Below the pieces are notes generated by a model. It saw only the letters and a program-made list of their open reading frames with translations, was not told the origin of the DNA and did no database searches. From NCBI GenBank assembly GCA_023228995.1, contig JALOAD010000024.1, forward strand, positions 1 to 52,930: a DNA stretch of 52,930 nt. Reading direction: 5' to 3'. Positions 34,911 through 43,054 of this stretch are shown piece after piece. Source of the stretch: JALOAD01 sp023228995 [NCBI: Candidatus Muiribacterium halophilum]. Its GTDB lineage: Bacteria; Muiribacteriota; Muiribacteriia; Muiribacteriales. Each line of letters starts with the position of its first letter. Within the stretch, counting starts at the first letter, position 1. The translations under genes and the position numbers were made by a program.

Positions 34911-35234
34911 ATGAATTGGACAGAAAAAGAAGTAAAAGCAACAATTGAAAAGATTCAGGTAAAAGCATCAACAGATAAAAAATTTAGAGAAAAAGTTTTA
35001 TCAAATCCAGAACAGGCAATTAAAGAAATATCTGGAAAAGATATTCCAGAAGGTTTCAAAATCAAAATAATAGAAAATGCCAAAGGAATCGATCAGACTT
35101 TTGTATTACCAGATTTCATAGGTGAAGAACTTACAGACCAAGATTTAGATAATGTAGCAGGCGGAGCAGGAAGAAGCTGTGGAGATCAATGTCAAGGTTA
35201 TGGTAGATGTCATTGCCAAGGACAAGCTAATTAG
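34911..35234 (+). CDS. RiPP precursor 4
   Basis: 107 residues. The leader (MNWTEKEVKATIEKIQVKAS to DLDNVAGG) is almost the same as that of precursor 5. Core AGRSCGDQCQGYGRCHCQGQ plus AN: C-x3-C-x5-C-x-C, rich in Gly/Gln. A RAYT-type end lies immediately after the stop. Confidence 0.87.
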   Translation: MNWTEKEVKATIEKIQVKASTDKKFREKVLSNPEQAIKEISGKDIPEGFKIKIIENAKGIDQTFVLPDFIGEELTDQDLDNVAGGAGRSCGDQCQGYGRCHCQGQAN

Positions 35235-35270
35235 GGTGTCGGTTCTTGACATTTGACAAAACCGATACAT
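35235..35270 (+). repeat. Degenerate RAYT-type end between precursors 4 and 5
   Basis: GGTGTCGGTTCTTGACATTT followed by GACAAAACCGATACAT resembles the left end of the RAYT unit (GGTGTCGGACC then TTGACATTT). The flanks pair imperfectly (TGTCGGTT with AACCGATACA). It sits directly after precursor 4. Confidence 0.5.
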
Positions 35271-35321
35271 AGTTTTAAATGTCAATAAATTTTAATTAAC
35301 AACATATACAAGGAGAATTAA

Positions 35322-35645
35322 ATGAATTGGACAGAACAAGAAGTAAAAGCAACAATTGAAAAAATTCAGGCAAAAGCTTCAACAGATAAGAAGTTTAGAG
35401 AAAAAGTTTTATCAAATCCAGAACAGGCAATTAAGGAAATATCAGGAAAAGATATTCCAGAAGATTTCAAAATCAAAATAGTAGAAAATGCTAAAGGAAT
35501 CGATCAGACTTATGTATTACCAGATTTTATAGGTGAAGAACTTACAGACGAAGATCTTGATAATGTAGCAGGTGGAATGGGAAGAAAATGTGGTTCACAG
35601 TGTCAGGGTTATGGAAGATGCCATTGTCAAGGACAAGCAAACTAA
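35322..35645 (+). CDS. RiPP precursor 5
   Basis: 107 residues; CAAGGAG before ATG 35322. Leader and core differ from precursor 4 at only a few positions. Core MGRKCGSQCQGYGRCHCQGQ plus AN keeps C-x3-C-x5-C-x-C and changes residues before and between the first two Cys. Precursors 4 and 5 are the youngest duplicate pair of the array. Confidence 0.87.
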   Translation: MNWTEQEVKATIEKIQAKASTDKKFREKVLSNPEQAIKEISGKDIPEDFKIKIVENAKGIDQTYVLPDFIGEELTDEDLDNVAGGMGRKCGSQCQGYGRCHCQGQAN

Positions 35646-35692
35646 ATTTATCAGTTGATATTTTTAATAATTGAAATTGTAAGGGAGTTTTG

Positions 35693-35940
35693 ATGAATTG
35701 GACAACAGCAGAGGTAGAAAATATTATTTCTTTGATAAAAGAAAGAGCTTCTACAGACAAAATTTACCTGAAGGATTCAAGATAAGGATAATAGAAAACA
35801 ATCCTGGAGTAGATCAGACTTATGTACTTCCCGCATTTACAGGAGAAGAACTGTTTGACGAACAGCTTGACAATATAGCTGGTGGAAGTTCACGAGGAAA
35901 TTGTGATGATTTAATCGGCTTTGGTAATGGATTTTTATGA
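35693..35940 (+). pseudogene. RiPP precursor 6, broken by an internal deletion
   Basis: ATG 35693 follows AAGGGAG and the frame begins MNWTTAEVENIISLIKERAS, the normal leader start. At ACAGACAAA about 20 codons present in the siblings are missing and the frame shifts. The other frame then resumes LPEGFKIRIIENNPGVDQTY and ends EQLDNIAGG with a core SSRGNCDDLIGFGNGFL holding one Cys. No full-length leader can be made without a frameshift. A 5'-truncated reading from an ATG at 35698 is unlikely. Confidence 0.8.
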
Positions 35941-36059
35941 TAAACATTTAATATATAAGGGCTGTCAGATAATTTGACAGCTTTTTTTATTATTAATGAA
36001 ATTAATAAGATTTTAAGGGTTGTATTTTTATTTTTAAAAAAATAATCATGGTGGGGAAA

Positions 36060-36380
36060 ATGAATTGGACTAATGCAGAAGTTAAAAAAGTACTGAATCA
36101 AATTAAATCAAAAGCAGCTACAGATAAAGAATTCAGAAAAAAAGTGCTTTTAGAACCTGAAATAGTAATCAAAGATATATCAGGAAAACAAATACCATCT
36201 AATTTTAAAATAAGTATAATAGAAAATAAAAAAGGTATAGATCAAACTTATGTATTGCCGGATTTTATAGGCGAAGAACTTACAGATGAACAACTTGACA
36301 ATGTTGCAGGCGGAAGAGGTGGATGCTCAAGAGATTGTGGTGATTATCATGATTATTCAAGAGGAGATTTACCAAAATAA
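36060..36380 (+). CDS. RiPP precursor 7
   Basis: 106 residues from ATG 36060 (GGTGGGG 4 bases upstream; an ATG at 36048 adds four residues before the usual MNWT start). Leader ends DEQLDNVAGG. The core RGGCSRDCGDYHDYSRGDLP plus K keeps C-x3-C, then replaces the C-x-C half by a His/Tyr/Asp stretch. It is the last precursor. The 61-bp palindrome and the convergent radical SAM gene follow. Confidence 0.85.
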   Translation: MNWTNAEVKKVLNQIKSKAATDKEFRKKVLLEPEIVIKDISGKQIPSNFKISIIENKKGIDQTYVLPDFIGEELTDEQLDNVAGGRGGCSRDCGDYHDYSRGDLPK

Positions 36381-36388
36381 AAAGAATG

Positions 36389-36449
36389 GGTGTCGGACCA
36401 TAAAACTTGACAATCTTTTGTTTTTTGTCAAGTTTTATGGTCCGACACC
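36389..36449. repeat. 61-bp perfect palindrome with RAYT ends (REP-like), bidirectional terminator
   Basis: Arms of 25 bases (36389-36413 and 36425-36449) are perfectly complementary, start with GGTGTCGGACC and enclose an 11-base T-rich loop. It lies 8 bases after precursor 7 and extends into the radical SAM gene on the other strand. On that strand it encodes the last residues VSDHKT and the TGA stop. It can act as a terminator for both genes. Confidence 0.85.
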
Positions 36450-37744
36450 ATCTTTATTTCATAATGAGTTTCTAAATATTTTTTAATATTATTCTTTTGA
36501 ACAAGGCAAGTATCAAAATTAGTCCCAAGATATTTATTAGAAAATCTTAAATTAGGGCATCCGCCATTACAAAGAGGTAAGAAAAAACAATCTTTACATT
36601 TTTCACTTGTATATGGTGTTATATCAACAAGATATTTTGCAAGTAAAGTGTTATTAACAGGAATATCCCCAGTTACAGAACCTACTATCATTTCAGCTTT
36701 GCCTAAGTCTCTCCAGCATTTATATAATTCGCCTTCTGGTCCTATAACATAAGAGTGTAGAGCATTTGCAGAGCATGCTTGATACATAGATTTTGGATAA
36801 AAATCAAGATCTTTAATTTTAAATTTTTCATAACATTCAAACATAAATGTAGTTACAGCATCTTGGTCCATTCCGCAAGAATCCGCAGTAATACAAGTTG
36901 CAGAATAATCTGTAACAATACCTGGATAAACACTTATTTTATCCTTATATTCCTTATATCTGGAGTTTATCATTTGATGAACTTCATTGTATTCTTTGTG
37001 ATTAGTTTTATCGACATTAACTCGAATTGATAGAGATCCTTTCCAAACAGTAAGCAGATAATCAATATTTTTTAATATAACATTGAAAGTATCTTTTTTT
37101 GTTTTATGCTTTCTTCTACTATTATGAGTATTCTCCAAACCATCAATTGTAATTTGTGCAGAATGTATTCTTGCTCCGGTAAATTGATCTGCAACTTCTT
37201 TATTAAGTAAATATCCATTTGTAATAATACCTGAGAAAAATTTGATTTTTTTATCTTTCATCTTTTTTGACATTCTATAAATTTGATCCCAGCAAAGAAG
37301 AGGTTCGCCACCATACCAGCTAATATGTATAGCATTAACTTTTTTGAATTTTTCAGTAAAATTAATAACTTTATCTTCCATTTCTTCAGTCATATATGTT
37401 GCAGGTCTATCTTCTTCATAGCAATAAGGACATTCAAAATTACAATCTCTTGTTGGTGCAATTGTTAATGAAAGAAAAGGAGTTGAGAACCTATTAATTG
37501 TATTTTTTAGATGTAATTCCATTACAGGCTCTTCATTATCTTCAAGTAGTATTTTGCCAGATAAAAACTGTAATAAAAGCTGTGGAGCTTTAGCAAAATC
37601 ATAATTATTAGGATTTTCTTTTATTTTAATCACTTCATTATAAGTGGATTCATCAAGCTCGGCAAAAGTGTTTGTAAAGCTGTTAAAAAGAAGAAATCCG
37701 AATTTATCTGATTTAAAAACATAATTATATTTTGACCATTTCAT
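36428..37744 (-). CDS. Radical SAM/SPASM peptide maturase
   Basis: 438 residues; TGGAG before ATG. Residues ~1-90 form an N-terminal peptide-recognition-like region (LLFNSFTNTFAELDESTYNE). The radical SAM core begins TIAPTRDCNFECPYCYEEDR (CxxxCxxC), followed by ISWYGGEPLL. A C-terminal SPASM/twitch region has CWRDLG and CKDCFFLPLCNGGCP with the Cys set for auxiliary 4Fe-4S clusters. This architecture is that of enzymes making thioether, C-C or similar crosslinks in Cys-rich RiPPs (the Cys-rich peptide maturase/ranthipeptide kind). Convergent to the seven precursors, it is the probable core modifier. Its last six codons come from the REP palindrome. Confidence 0.88.
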   Translation of the reverse strand: MKWSKYNYVFKSDKFGFLLFNSFTNTFAELDESTYNEVIKIKENPNNYDFAKAPQLLLQFLSGKILLEDNEEPVMELHLKNTINRFSTPFLSLTIAPTRDCNFECPYCYEEDRPATYMTEEMEDKVINFTEKFKKVNAIHISWYGGEPLLCWDQIYRMSKKMKDKKIKFFSGIITNGYLLNKEVADQFTGARIHSAQITIDGLENTHNSRRKHKTKKDTFNVILKNIDYLLTVWKGSLSIRVNVDKTNHKEYNEVHQMINSRYKEYKDKISVYPGIVTDYSATCITADSCGMDQDAVTTFMFECYEKFKIKDLDFYPKSMYQACSANALHSYVIGPEGELYKCWRDLGKAEMIVGSVTGDIPVNNTLLAKYLVDITPYTSEKCKDCFFLPLCNGGCPNLRFSNKYLGTNFDTCLVQKNNIKKYLETHYEIKMVSDHKT

Positions 37745-37775
37745 AAAAACTCCATTTAAAAAAAATATTAATTAG

Positions 37776-37804
37776 ATTATACTGTAAATGCATTATTATT
37801 CCAA
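37776..37804 (-). promoter_or_regulatory. Promoter of the radical SAM/SPASM gene
   Basis: On the minus strand TTGGAA (37804-37799), 17 bases, TATAAT (37781-37776). Transcription would start about 25 bases before the ATG at 37744. Confidence 0.6.
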
Positions 37805-37861
37805 TTTTTTTGTTATTATTAATTGGAATAGTCAAACTGTATATATAAAGGTGAAATTAAT

Positions 37862-38731
37862 ATGTTTGAAATAAAAAAATTAAATAATAAAGAAATAATA
37901 GATTATTCAATATTACTTAATCAAAACAAAAATAGTATAAAACAGCAAAATTCTCATGAATATATTTATTTTGCATCATTATTATTTGGTAAAAAAGCTG
38001 GAATAATCAAAGCATTTAAAAATAATAAAGATAATATAATAACAATAGAATATATTTTTGTAATTAAAAAATTTCGAAAAAAAGGATTGGGAAGTATATT
38101 AATTCAACATATATTAGATTATGCAAAAGAAAATTCAATAAATAAAATCAATATTAAATACTACAGAATATTAGGAAAAACCCACGAAATTGAATATGTA
38201 TTGAAAAAATTAAAATTTTCAAAACCACAAATGATAAATCTAAGCTGTTATTCAGATGCAAGAGTAATAAATAAAAAATGGCTAATAGAAGACAAAATTC
38301 CCAAAGAATTCAAATTTTTTATGTGGAAAGATATTACTTTAAATATAAAAAATCAAATAAAAAACCATGAAGAAAAAGAAAAATGGATAGAATTAATGTT
38401 AAATCCACTTGAAAAAATAGAAAATATTGAATATACAAATTCCGTAGGATTACTTTATAAAAATAAAATTGCAGGTTGGATAATTTGTCAGAGATTAAGT
38501 GAGGATGTGATTTTATACAGAAATTTATATGTACTTCAAAAATTCCGTTCTCTTGCACGAGGAATTCAACTTTTAAATCATTCTATAAAACTACAAAGTA
38601 AAACAAATATAAAACATGGATTATGGGTTGTAGCTGGGAATAATATTTTAATGAAAAATTTTGTCAAAAGAAGAATGGCAAAAGATTGTATATATATAAA
38701 AGAAGAGATGGGATCTTGGGTTTTAGTGTAA
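37862..38731 (+). CDS. Double-GNAT N-acetyltransferase-like protein 2
   Basis: 289 residues; AAAGGTG before ATG. The acetyl-CoA loop FVIKKFRKKGLGSILIQHIL (residues ~64-83) marks the N-terminal GNAT unit. The second unit (~150-285) has VLQKFRSLARGIQLLNHSIK and ends KHGLWVVAGNNILMKNFVKR, parallel to the protein at 30993. Divergent from the radical SAM gene, it closes the RiPP locus on the right. It probably acts in the same pathway as copy 1; the substrate is unknown. Confidence 0.68.
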   Translation: MFEIKKLNNKEIIDYSILLNQNKNSIKQQNSHEYIYFASLLFGKKAGIIKAFKNNKDNIITIEYIFVIKKFRKKGLGSILIQHILDYAKENSINKINIKYYRILGKTHEIEYVLKKLKFSKPQMINLSCYSDARVINKKWLIEDKIPKEFKFFMWKDITLNIKNQIKNHEEKEKWIELMLNPLEKIENIEYTNSVGLLYKNKIAGWIICQRLSEDVILYRNLYVLQKFRSLARGIQLLNHSIKLQSKTNIKHGLWVVAGNNILMKNFVKRRMAKDCIYIKEEMGSWVLV

Positions 38732-38747
38732 AAAAAACATCAAAGTC

Positions 38748-38777
38748 TTGACAAGACACATTAGAATATGTTATATT
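38748..38777 (+). promoter_or_regulatory. Promoter before hairpin leader 1
   Basis: TTGACA (38748-38753), 17 or 18 bases, TTATATT (38771-38777). Transcription would start about 10 bases before the conserved hairpin at 38796. Confidence 0.55.
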
Positions 38778-38795
38778 ATATTGTATAGTATTAAA

Positions 38796-38827
38796 AGACG
38801 TGATTTGTCAACCAAATTGCGGCGTCT
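38796..38827 (+). promoter_or_regulatory. Conserved 32-nt hairpin leader, copy 1
   Basis: AGACG (38796-38800) pairs with CGTCT (38823-38827), and an inner GATTTG pairs with CAAATT around TCAAC. The element matches 29 of 32 positions with the leader at 42683-42652 on the other strand. It lies between the promoter and an AAAGGAGG site, so it is in the 5' untranslated RNA. It may be an RNA regulatory element or an operator for a shared regulator. Confidence 0.6.
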
Positions 38828-38854
38828 TAAAAAAACAGCTAAAAGGAGGAAGTC

Positions 38855-39637
38855 ATGATATTATCTTTCCGTATTAATTCAAAAAGTTTTAAAGTATATT
38901 TTTTATGTATTTCAACCAGAGAAGCTGAATTTGTAATTCTTGAACCTTATGAATACAAAGGATGTTTTTATCAATTTCCAACAGTTCCGCTTTTTGGAAT
39001 TCCAAAGATGAGATATTACAAGGACGGAGTATTCAGAAAACACTTTATTAGTAGGGTTTTAAACTTGCTTGAAAGACCACCTCAGTCTTTTAAAAAAATT
39101 GATATTAGTATTTCTTCTTCTCAAACATCTTTACAATTCAAAGAATCCCAACTCAAAGAATTACAATTCATTGAATTAGAAACTGAAGAAATCAATAATA
39201 AAGAATATTTTTTTGCACACAGACCAAATGGTAAATTATATACAAAACAAACTGATGCAGCAAATACATTTATCGTAAATTCAAATTTACTTTGTATTAA
39301 AGATAATGTTATTGATAAAATAATCGATAATAATATTAATAAAAGAAAAGATTATTTTGACTTAGCAAATGAATTTGCAGAGCATAAAGCATCACATGGA
39401 TGGATTATTGGATATTTTAATTCAATAAATAATGAATGGGAAGTTTTCACAAATATAGTTTATCGCAGTTTTGGTAATTTATACAATATATTTCAAACCC
39501 TTCATTTAAAAGGAATTTTTTCACCAAAACAAGCTATAAATATACATAATGCTCAATGGCATATTAATGATTACAGAACTGAATATATAACAGGATCTTA
39601 TAATCTATTTAAAAATAGAGCAGGGAGTAAAATATAA
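38855..39637 (+). pseudogene. Broken LRR-protein gene, segment 1 (N-terminal)
   Basis: 260 codons from ATG 38855 (AAAAGGAGG upstream). The protein starts MILSFRINSKSFKVYFLCIS and is a soluble mixed alpha/beta region without recognised domains. It stops at 39635-39637, but the overlapping frame opens at 39631 and continues directly (IRIEFVELDHIFIQYSVFEQ). Removing one TA from ATATAAG near 39632-39637 joins the two. This segment therefore looks like the first quarter of a ~1090-residue protein. A real stand-alone 260-aa protein is the alternative. Confidence 0.55.
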
Positions 39638-40227
39638 GAATTGAATTTGTTGAATTAGACCATATTTTTATACAATATAGTGTTTTTGAACAAGATAATA
39701 GTTTTTTTAGATTACATTTTTTGTATAGTGCAATTGAAAGTCATATAAATACATATACATTAGCATTTCCTATAAAAATAAATGGTAAAAAACTTATTGA
39801 TAAAATGGAACTTACTGAATTTGGAAGAAAAAAAGTAAAAAACAAGATTAAAAGAGCAGTAGAATGTTTACAATACACATTTAAATACAGATTTTATTTT
39901 AAAGAACTTTTATTAGCATTTCCAATCGAAATATTAGAATCTAAATTGATTAATACAAATAAAATATATAACAGATTTAAATATATTGAGAGTTATCACT
40001 ATGACCAATTAGAAAATTTTAAAGAATTCGTTAAAAATTACCAAAAAGAAATAGAGCAATATTACAATGATGTTACTCAAGAAATGATTTCTTATATTCC
40101 AGGTAAGTTTAGAGATTGTTTTCCGGTCGATATGAAAAAATATCATGGAATGAATTTTATCGGCGGAGGATGTTTAGAACAAGCAGAACTATCAGGAAAA
40201 GGATATTATACCTATGATAGAAATTGA
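39631..40227 (+). pseudogene. Broken LRR-protein gene, segment 2
   Basis: An open frame of ~198 codons with coding character but no start codon or ribosome-binding site at its beginning. It is connected upstream by a frameshift and ends at a TGA (40225-40227). Beyond that TGA the same frame stays open to 42123. It contains YTLAFPIKINGKKLIDKMEL and other sequence without recognised domain. Confidence 0.6.
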
Positions 40228-42123
40228 GATTATAAAAAACTAAAAGATGAAACAGAAAAATTTGCTCAAATAAAAAAACTTGATAATGATTACATAGTAT
40301 TTGAATACAATACAATTGATAATATATTTCCACAAGAATATTCTCCAAATATGTTTAATAAAGAAATGAAAGATATATGTTATTTTAAATTTTTTGTAAA
40401 AAACATTGATGAAACTTCAGATTTACTAATAAATCTTATTAAATATATAGAAAAACTTCACAATGATAGAGTAAATAAATTTTACGAAACAATTTCAAAA
40501 GAAATAGAAGAAGAAAAACTACATAATTTTGATGTAACAGTTTTATCAGAAAACAACATAGAAGAGTTTGAAAATAATGAAAATAAAAATTCTATTTTAT
40601 ATTCTAATAAGAATGAATCTTATAAAACAGAAATGATTATAATCGAAGATGTCAACAAAGAATATAATTATGTATTATGTGATTGTTTAATGTCAAAAGG
40701 AATAAAAAACTATTCTAATAGTTATTTTACTTATGTAAGTACAACAGATATAAATACTGGATTTTCATTATTCACTAAAGCAAAATACGATCTTATTTTT
40801 AGGTCAGTATTTAAAGCAATAGCATTTCAAGAAACAAATAATAAAATTACAAAAGAAGAATTAAGAAATATAGTAGATTTTAATAAAGAATTATCATTTG
40901 AGCCAGCAATATATGTAAGAACCATAGGAATTGACAATGATTATTTTTACGAAGATTTAGAATGTCTTAATAATGAATTTAAATATATAAGAGATTATAA
41001 AGTAAAAGACAATATAAAATATGCTCCATTCATACCAAATATATTTAATGTAAGTTCTATAAAAAGATTATCATATATAGAAAAAGTAATATTAGCTGAG
41101 CGATGTTGGTTTTTACTCGATGAAGAAAATAAAAATATAGAAATTGATGCAAAAACTCAATTAAGAAGAAATATGAGAATGAGAGGTTTTGAATGCAATA
41201 TTAAAATAAAAAATATTGATAAACTCGGAAAATTTCATAATTTAGAAGATATTGATCTTAGTTATCCTGAAAAAACATTTTTATCAACAGAATTTATCAG
41301 ATCAATGAAATTGCTAAAAACGCTTAAACTCAAAAATTTTATGAATATATCAACCGAAGATTTATCAGAACTCGTATTTCTAATAGAAATCATATTAACA
41401 AATTGCAATTTAACAAGTAAAAAAGATATGAATTTATACAAACTAAAAACTTTAGTATTAACAAAAACAACAGGATTAAAAGATTTATCAAGTTTTAGAA
41501 ATTCATTTAATTTAGATATAATGGAATTAAACAATACAGGAATAAAAGATTTAAGCCATTTAATTTTTTTTAAGAATTTAAAAACATTTCATATAACTGA
41601 AAAAGAAATTGATTTAGATAGTATTTTACTTAACAATTCAATAAAAATATTAAGCATAAACAAAGAATTATTTAGAGTATATGAGTATATATTCGATAAA
41701 AATAATATTGAAATAAAGCCAACAATAAAATGCAAAGAAGAAACAGAAAATCAAACAATAGAAACATTCGATATAAAAAATATCGCAAATAAAAATTTAT
41801 CATTTATAGCAAAAATGAAAAATCTAAAAAAAATCAAAATAGCAGATTGTGAAATAAAAAACATTAATTTTCTTGAAAATTTTCCGCAACTTGAATTTCT
41901 AAAATTATCAAATTGCAGTAAATTAACAAATTTAAAAGGATTAGGAGATTTGCAAAATTTAAAAATACTAGAACTTGAAAAACTCAAGGTGAAAAATTGT
42001 GAAGAAGATATAAACAGTCTTAAAAATCTAAAAACCCTAACAATAATAGAATGTAAGAACATAAAAAAGGAAAAAATAACAAAAGAAATAGAAGAACCAG
42101 ATAAAATTGAATTTTATGAATAA
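40228..42123 (+). pseudogene. Broken LRR-protein gene, segment 3 with leucine-rich repeats
   Basis: The frame is open from the TGA at 40225 through 632 codons. The first ATG is at 40351 without a convincing ribosome-binding site, so independent translation (590 aa) is possible but weakly supported. From about 41200 to 42060 the protein has leucine-rich repeats (FHNLEDIDLSYPEKTFLSTE, LKTLKLKNFMNISTEDLSEL, LEFLKLSNCSKLTNLKGLGD, LKILELEKLKVKNCEEDINS). There is no signal peptide. The parent protein would have been a cytosolic LRR protein of unknown role. Confidence 0.6.
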
Positions 42124-42136
42124 AAATTAACAAAAA

Positions 42137-42162
42137 GGAGTATGGCGTAAAAACCATACTCC
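42137..42162. terminator. Bidirectional hairpin between convergent genes
   Basis: GGAGTATGG (42137-42145) and CCATACTCC (42154-42162) form a perfect 9-bp stem between the ends of the LRR gene and the minus-strand gene at 42172. Confidence 0.65.
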
Positions 42163-42171
42163 AAACATATT

Positions 42172-42624
42172 TTACAAATATTTTTTTAAATCAAGATAAA
42201 ATCTTTTAACCTCAACATTGTTATCAAAAATAATATTAATTTCAAAAACATCGTTATAACAAGCATATCCATACTTCAAGAAAATTTTAATAAAATTAAT
42301 AATATTTCCATCAGCTTTATTAAAACTAAAGCAATTAAAAACCCATTTGCCAGATTTATGATGAAATCTAATATGAACCCAATTTAAATAAATAAGATTT
42401 CGAATAATTTCAACCCTAGCCTTACCCTCAAAACCCATAGGTTCTTTATATTCCAAGTAAATATTTTGCAAATATTTTTTAGTTAAATTAAAAATTTCAT
42501 AATGATTAAATATAAAATCAATATGTTTTCTTCCATTATTACAAAAAATCAGACCATTAGGATTAATAAAAAATCCTTCAGATTCAGAACGAGAAATTAA
42601 TAAAGGAACAAATAAATCAGACAT
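42172..42624 (-). CDS. Unknown 150-aa protein with conserved hairpin leader
   Basis: 150 residues; AAAAGGAGG before ATG 42624. It is soluble, with alternating beta and alpha, and opens with a hydrophobic stretch MSDLFVPLLISRSESEGFFI. It also contains ARVEIIRNLIYLNWVHIRFH. I do not recognise a family. Its upstream region shares promoter shape, hairpin and ribosome-binding site with the broken LRR gene at 38855. The two convergent genes are therefore probably co-regulated and functionally linked. Confidence 0.6.
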   Translation of the reverse strand: MSDLFVPLLISRSESEGFFINPNGLIFCNNGRKHIDFIFNHYEIFNLTKKYLQNIYLEYKEPMGFEGKARVEIIRNLIYLNWVHIRFHHKSGKWVFNCFSFNKADGNIINFIKIFLKYGYACYNDVFEINIIFDNNVEVKRFYLDLKKYL

Positions 42625-42651
42625 ATAGCCTCCTTTTTAGCAATTATTTAA

Positions 42652-42683
42652 AGACGCAGCAATATGGTTTACAAATCACGTCT
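42652..42683 (-). promoter_or_regulatory. Conserved 32-nt hairpin leader, copy 2
   Basis: Read on the minus strand it starts AGACGTGATTTGTAAACC and ends GCTGCGTCT. The outer AGACG/CGTCT stem is kept; the inner stem has one mismatch. A TTGACT -35 (42722-42717) and an AT-rich -10 lie upstream, as in copy 1. Confidence 0.6.
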
Positions 42684-42743
42684 ATATATAATCAATATAA
42701 CATAATATGTTGTAAAAGTCAATAGCAAAACGAAAATGTAAAG

Positions 42744-43043
42744 CTTTGGGGTCGGTCCTTAAAAAGTTTACAAAAAACCTTGAACCCCAGATTATAAAAG
42801 AGTTTTGCGGTCTTAAAAAGATAAATTTTTAAACATTTTAATATAAAACTAATTTTACTTTATTTTATGTAATATTAGTTTAATTTTTTTATTGATTTTA
42901 AATTTAATATTAATTGAATTTCATGATTATACCATAAATTTAAGAGAAAGATTTTTATGTTTTTAATAAAAAACATCTTCAAACTTTAATAAGTATATGT
43001 TAAAATTATTCTTTTTGAAAACCTTAGCGGACCGACCCCAAAG
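42744..43043. repeat. 300-bp MITE with 15-bp inverted ends
   Basis: CTTTGGGGTCGGTCC at 42744-42758 and its exact complement at 43029-43043 enclose ~270 bases of AT-rich sequence without a gene. The ends are the second RAYT-end type (GGGTCGGTCC then TTTACAA), also found solo at 14601. It fills the gap between the unknown gene's promoter and the kinase gene and is probably mobilised in trans by a RAYT. Confidence 0.75.
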
Positions 43044-43054
43044 ATTTACAAAAT

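Noticed and set aside
34092-36101. Minus-strand ORFs overlapping the RiPP precursors
   Set aside because: They mirror the repeated leader sequences on the other strand and have no start signals.
36286-36486. 66-codon plus-strand ORF across the palindrome
   Set aside because: It is out of frame inside precursor 7 and then runs through the REP palindrome and antisense to the radical SAM gene.
40225-40227. TGA read as tryptophan or selenocysteine in the LRR gene
   Set aside because: TGA ends several well-defined genes here (mnhE, mnhB, btuB, the restriction nuclease), TGG is used for Trp, and a second frameshift lesion lies upstream. A pseudogene is simpler.
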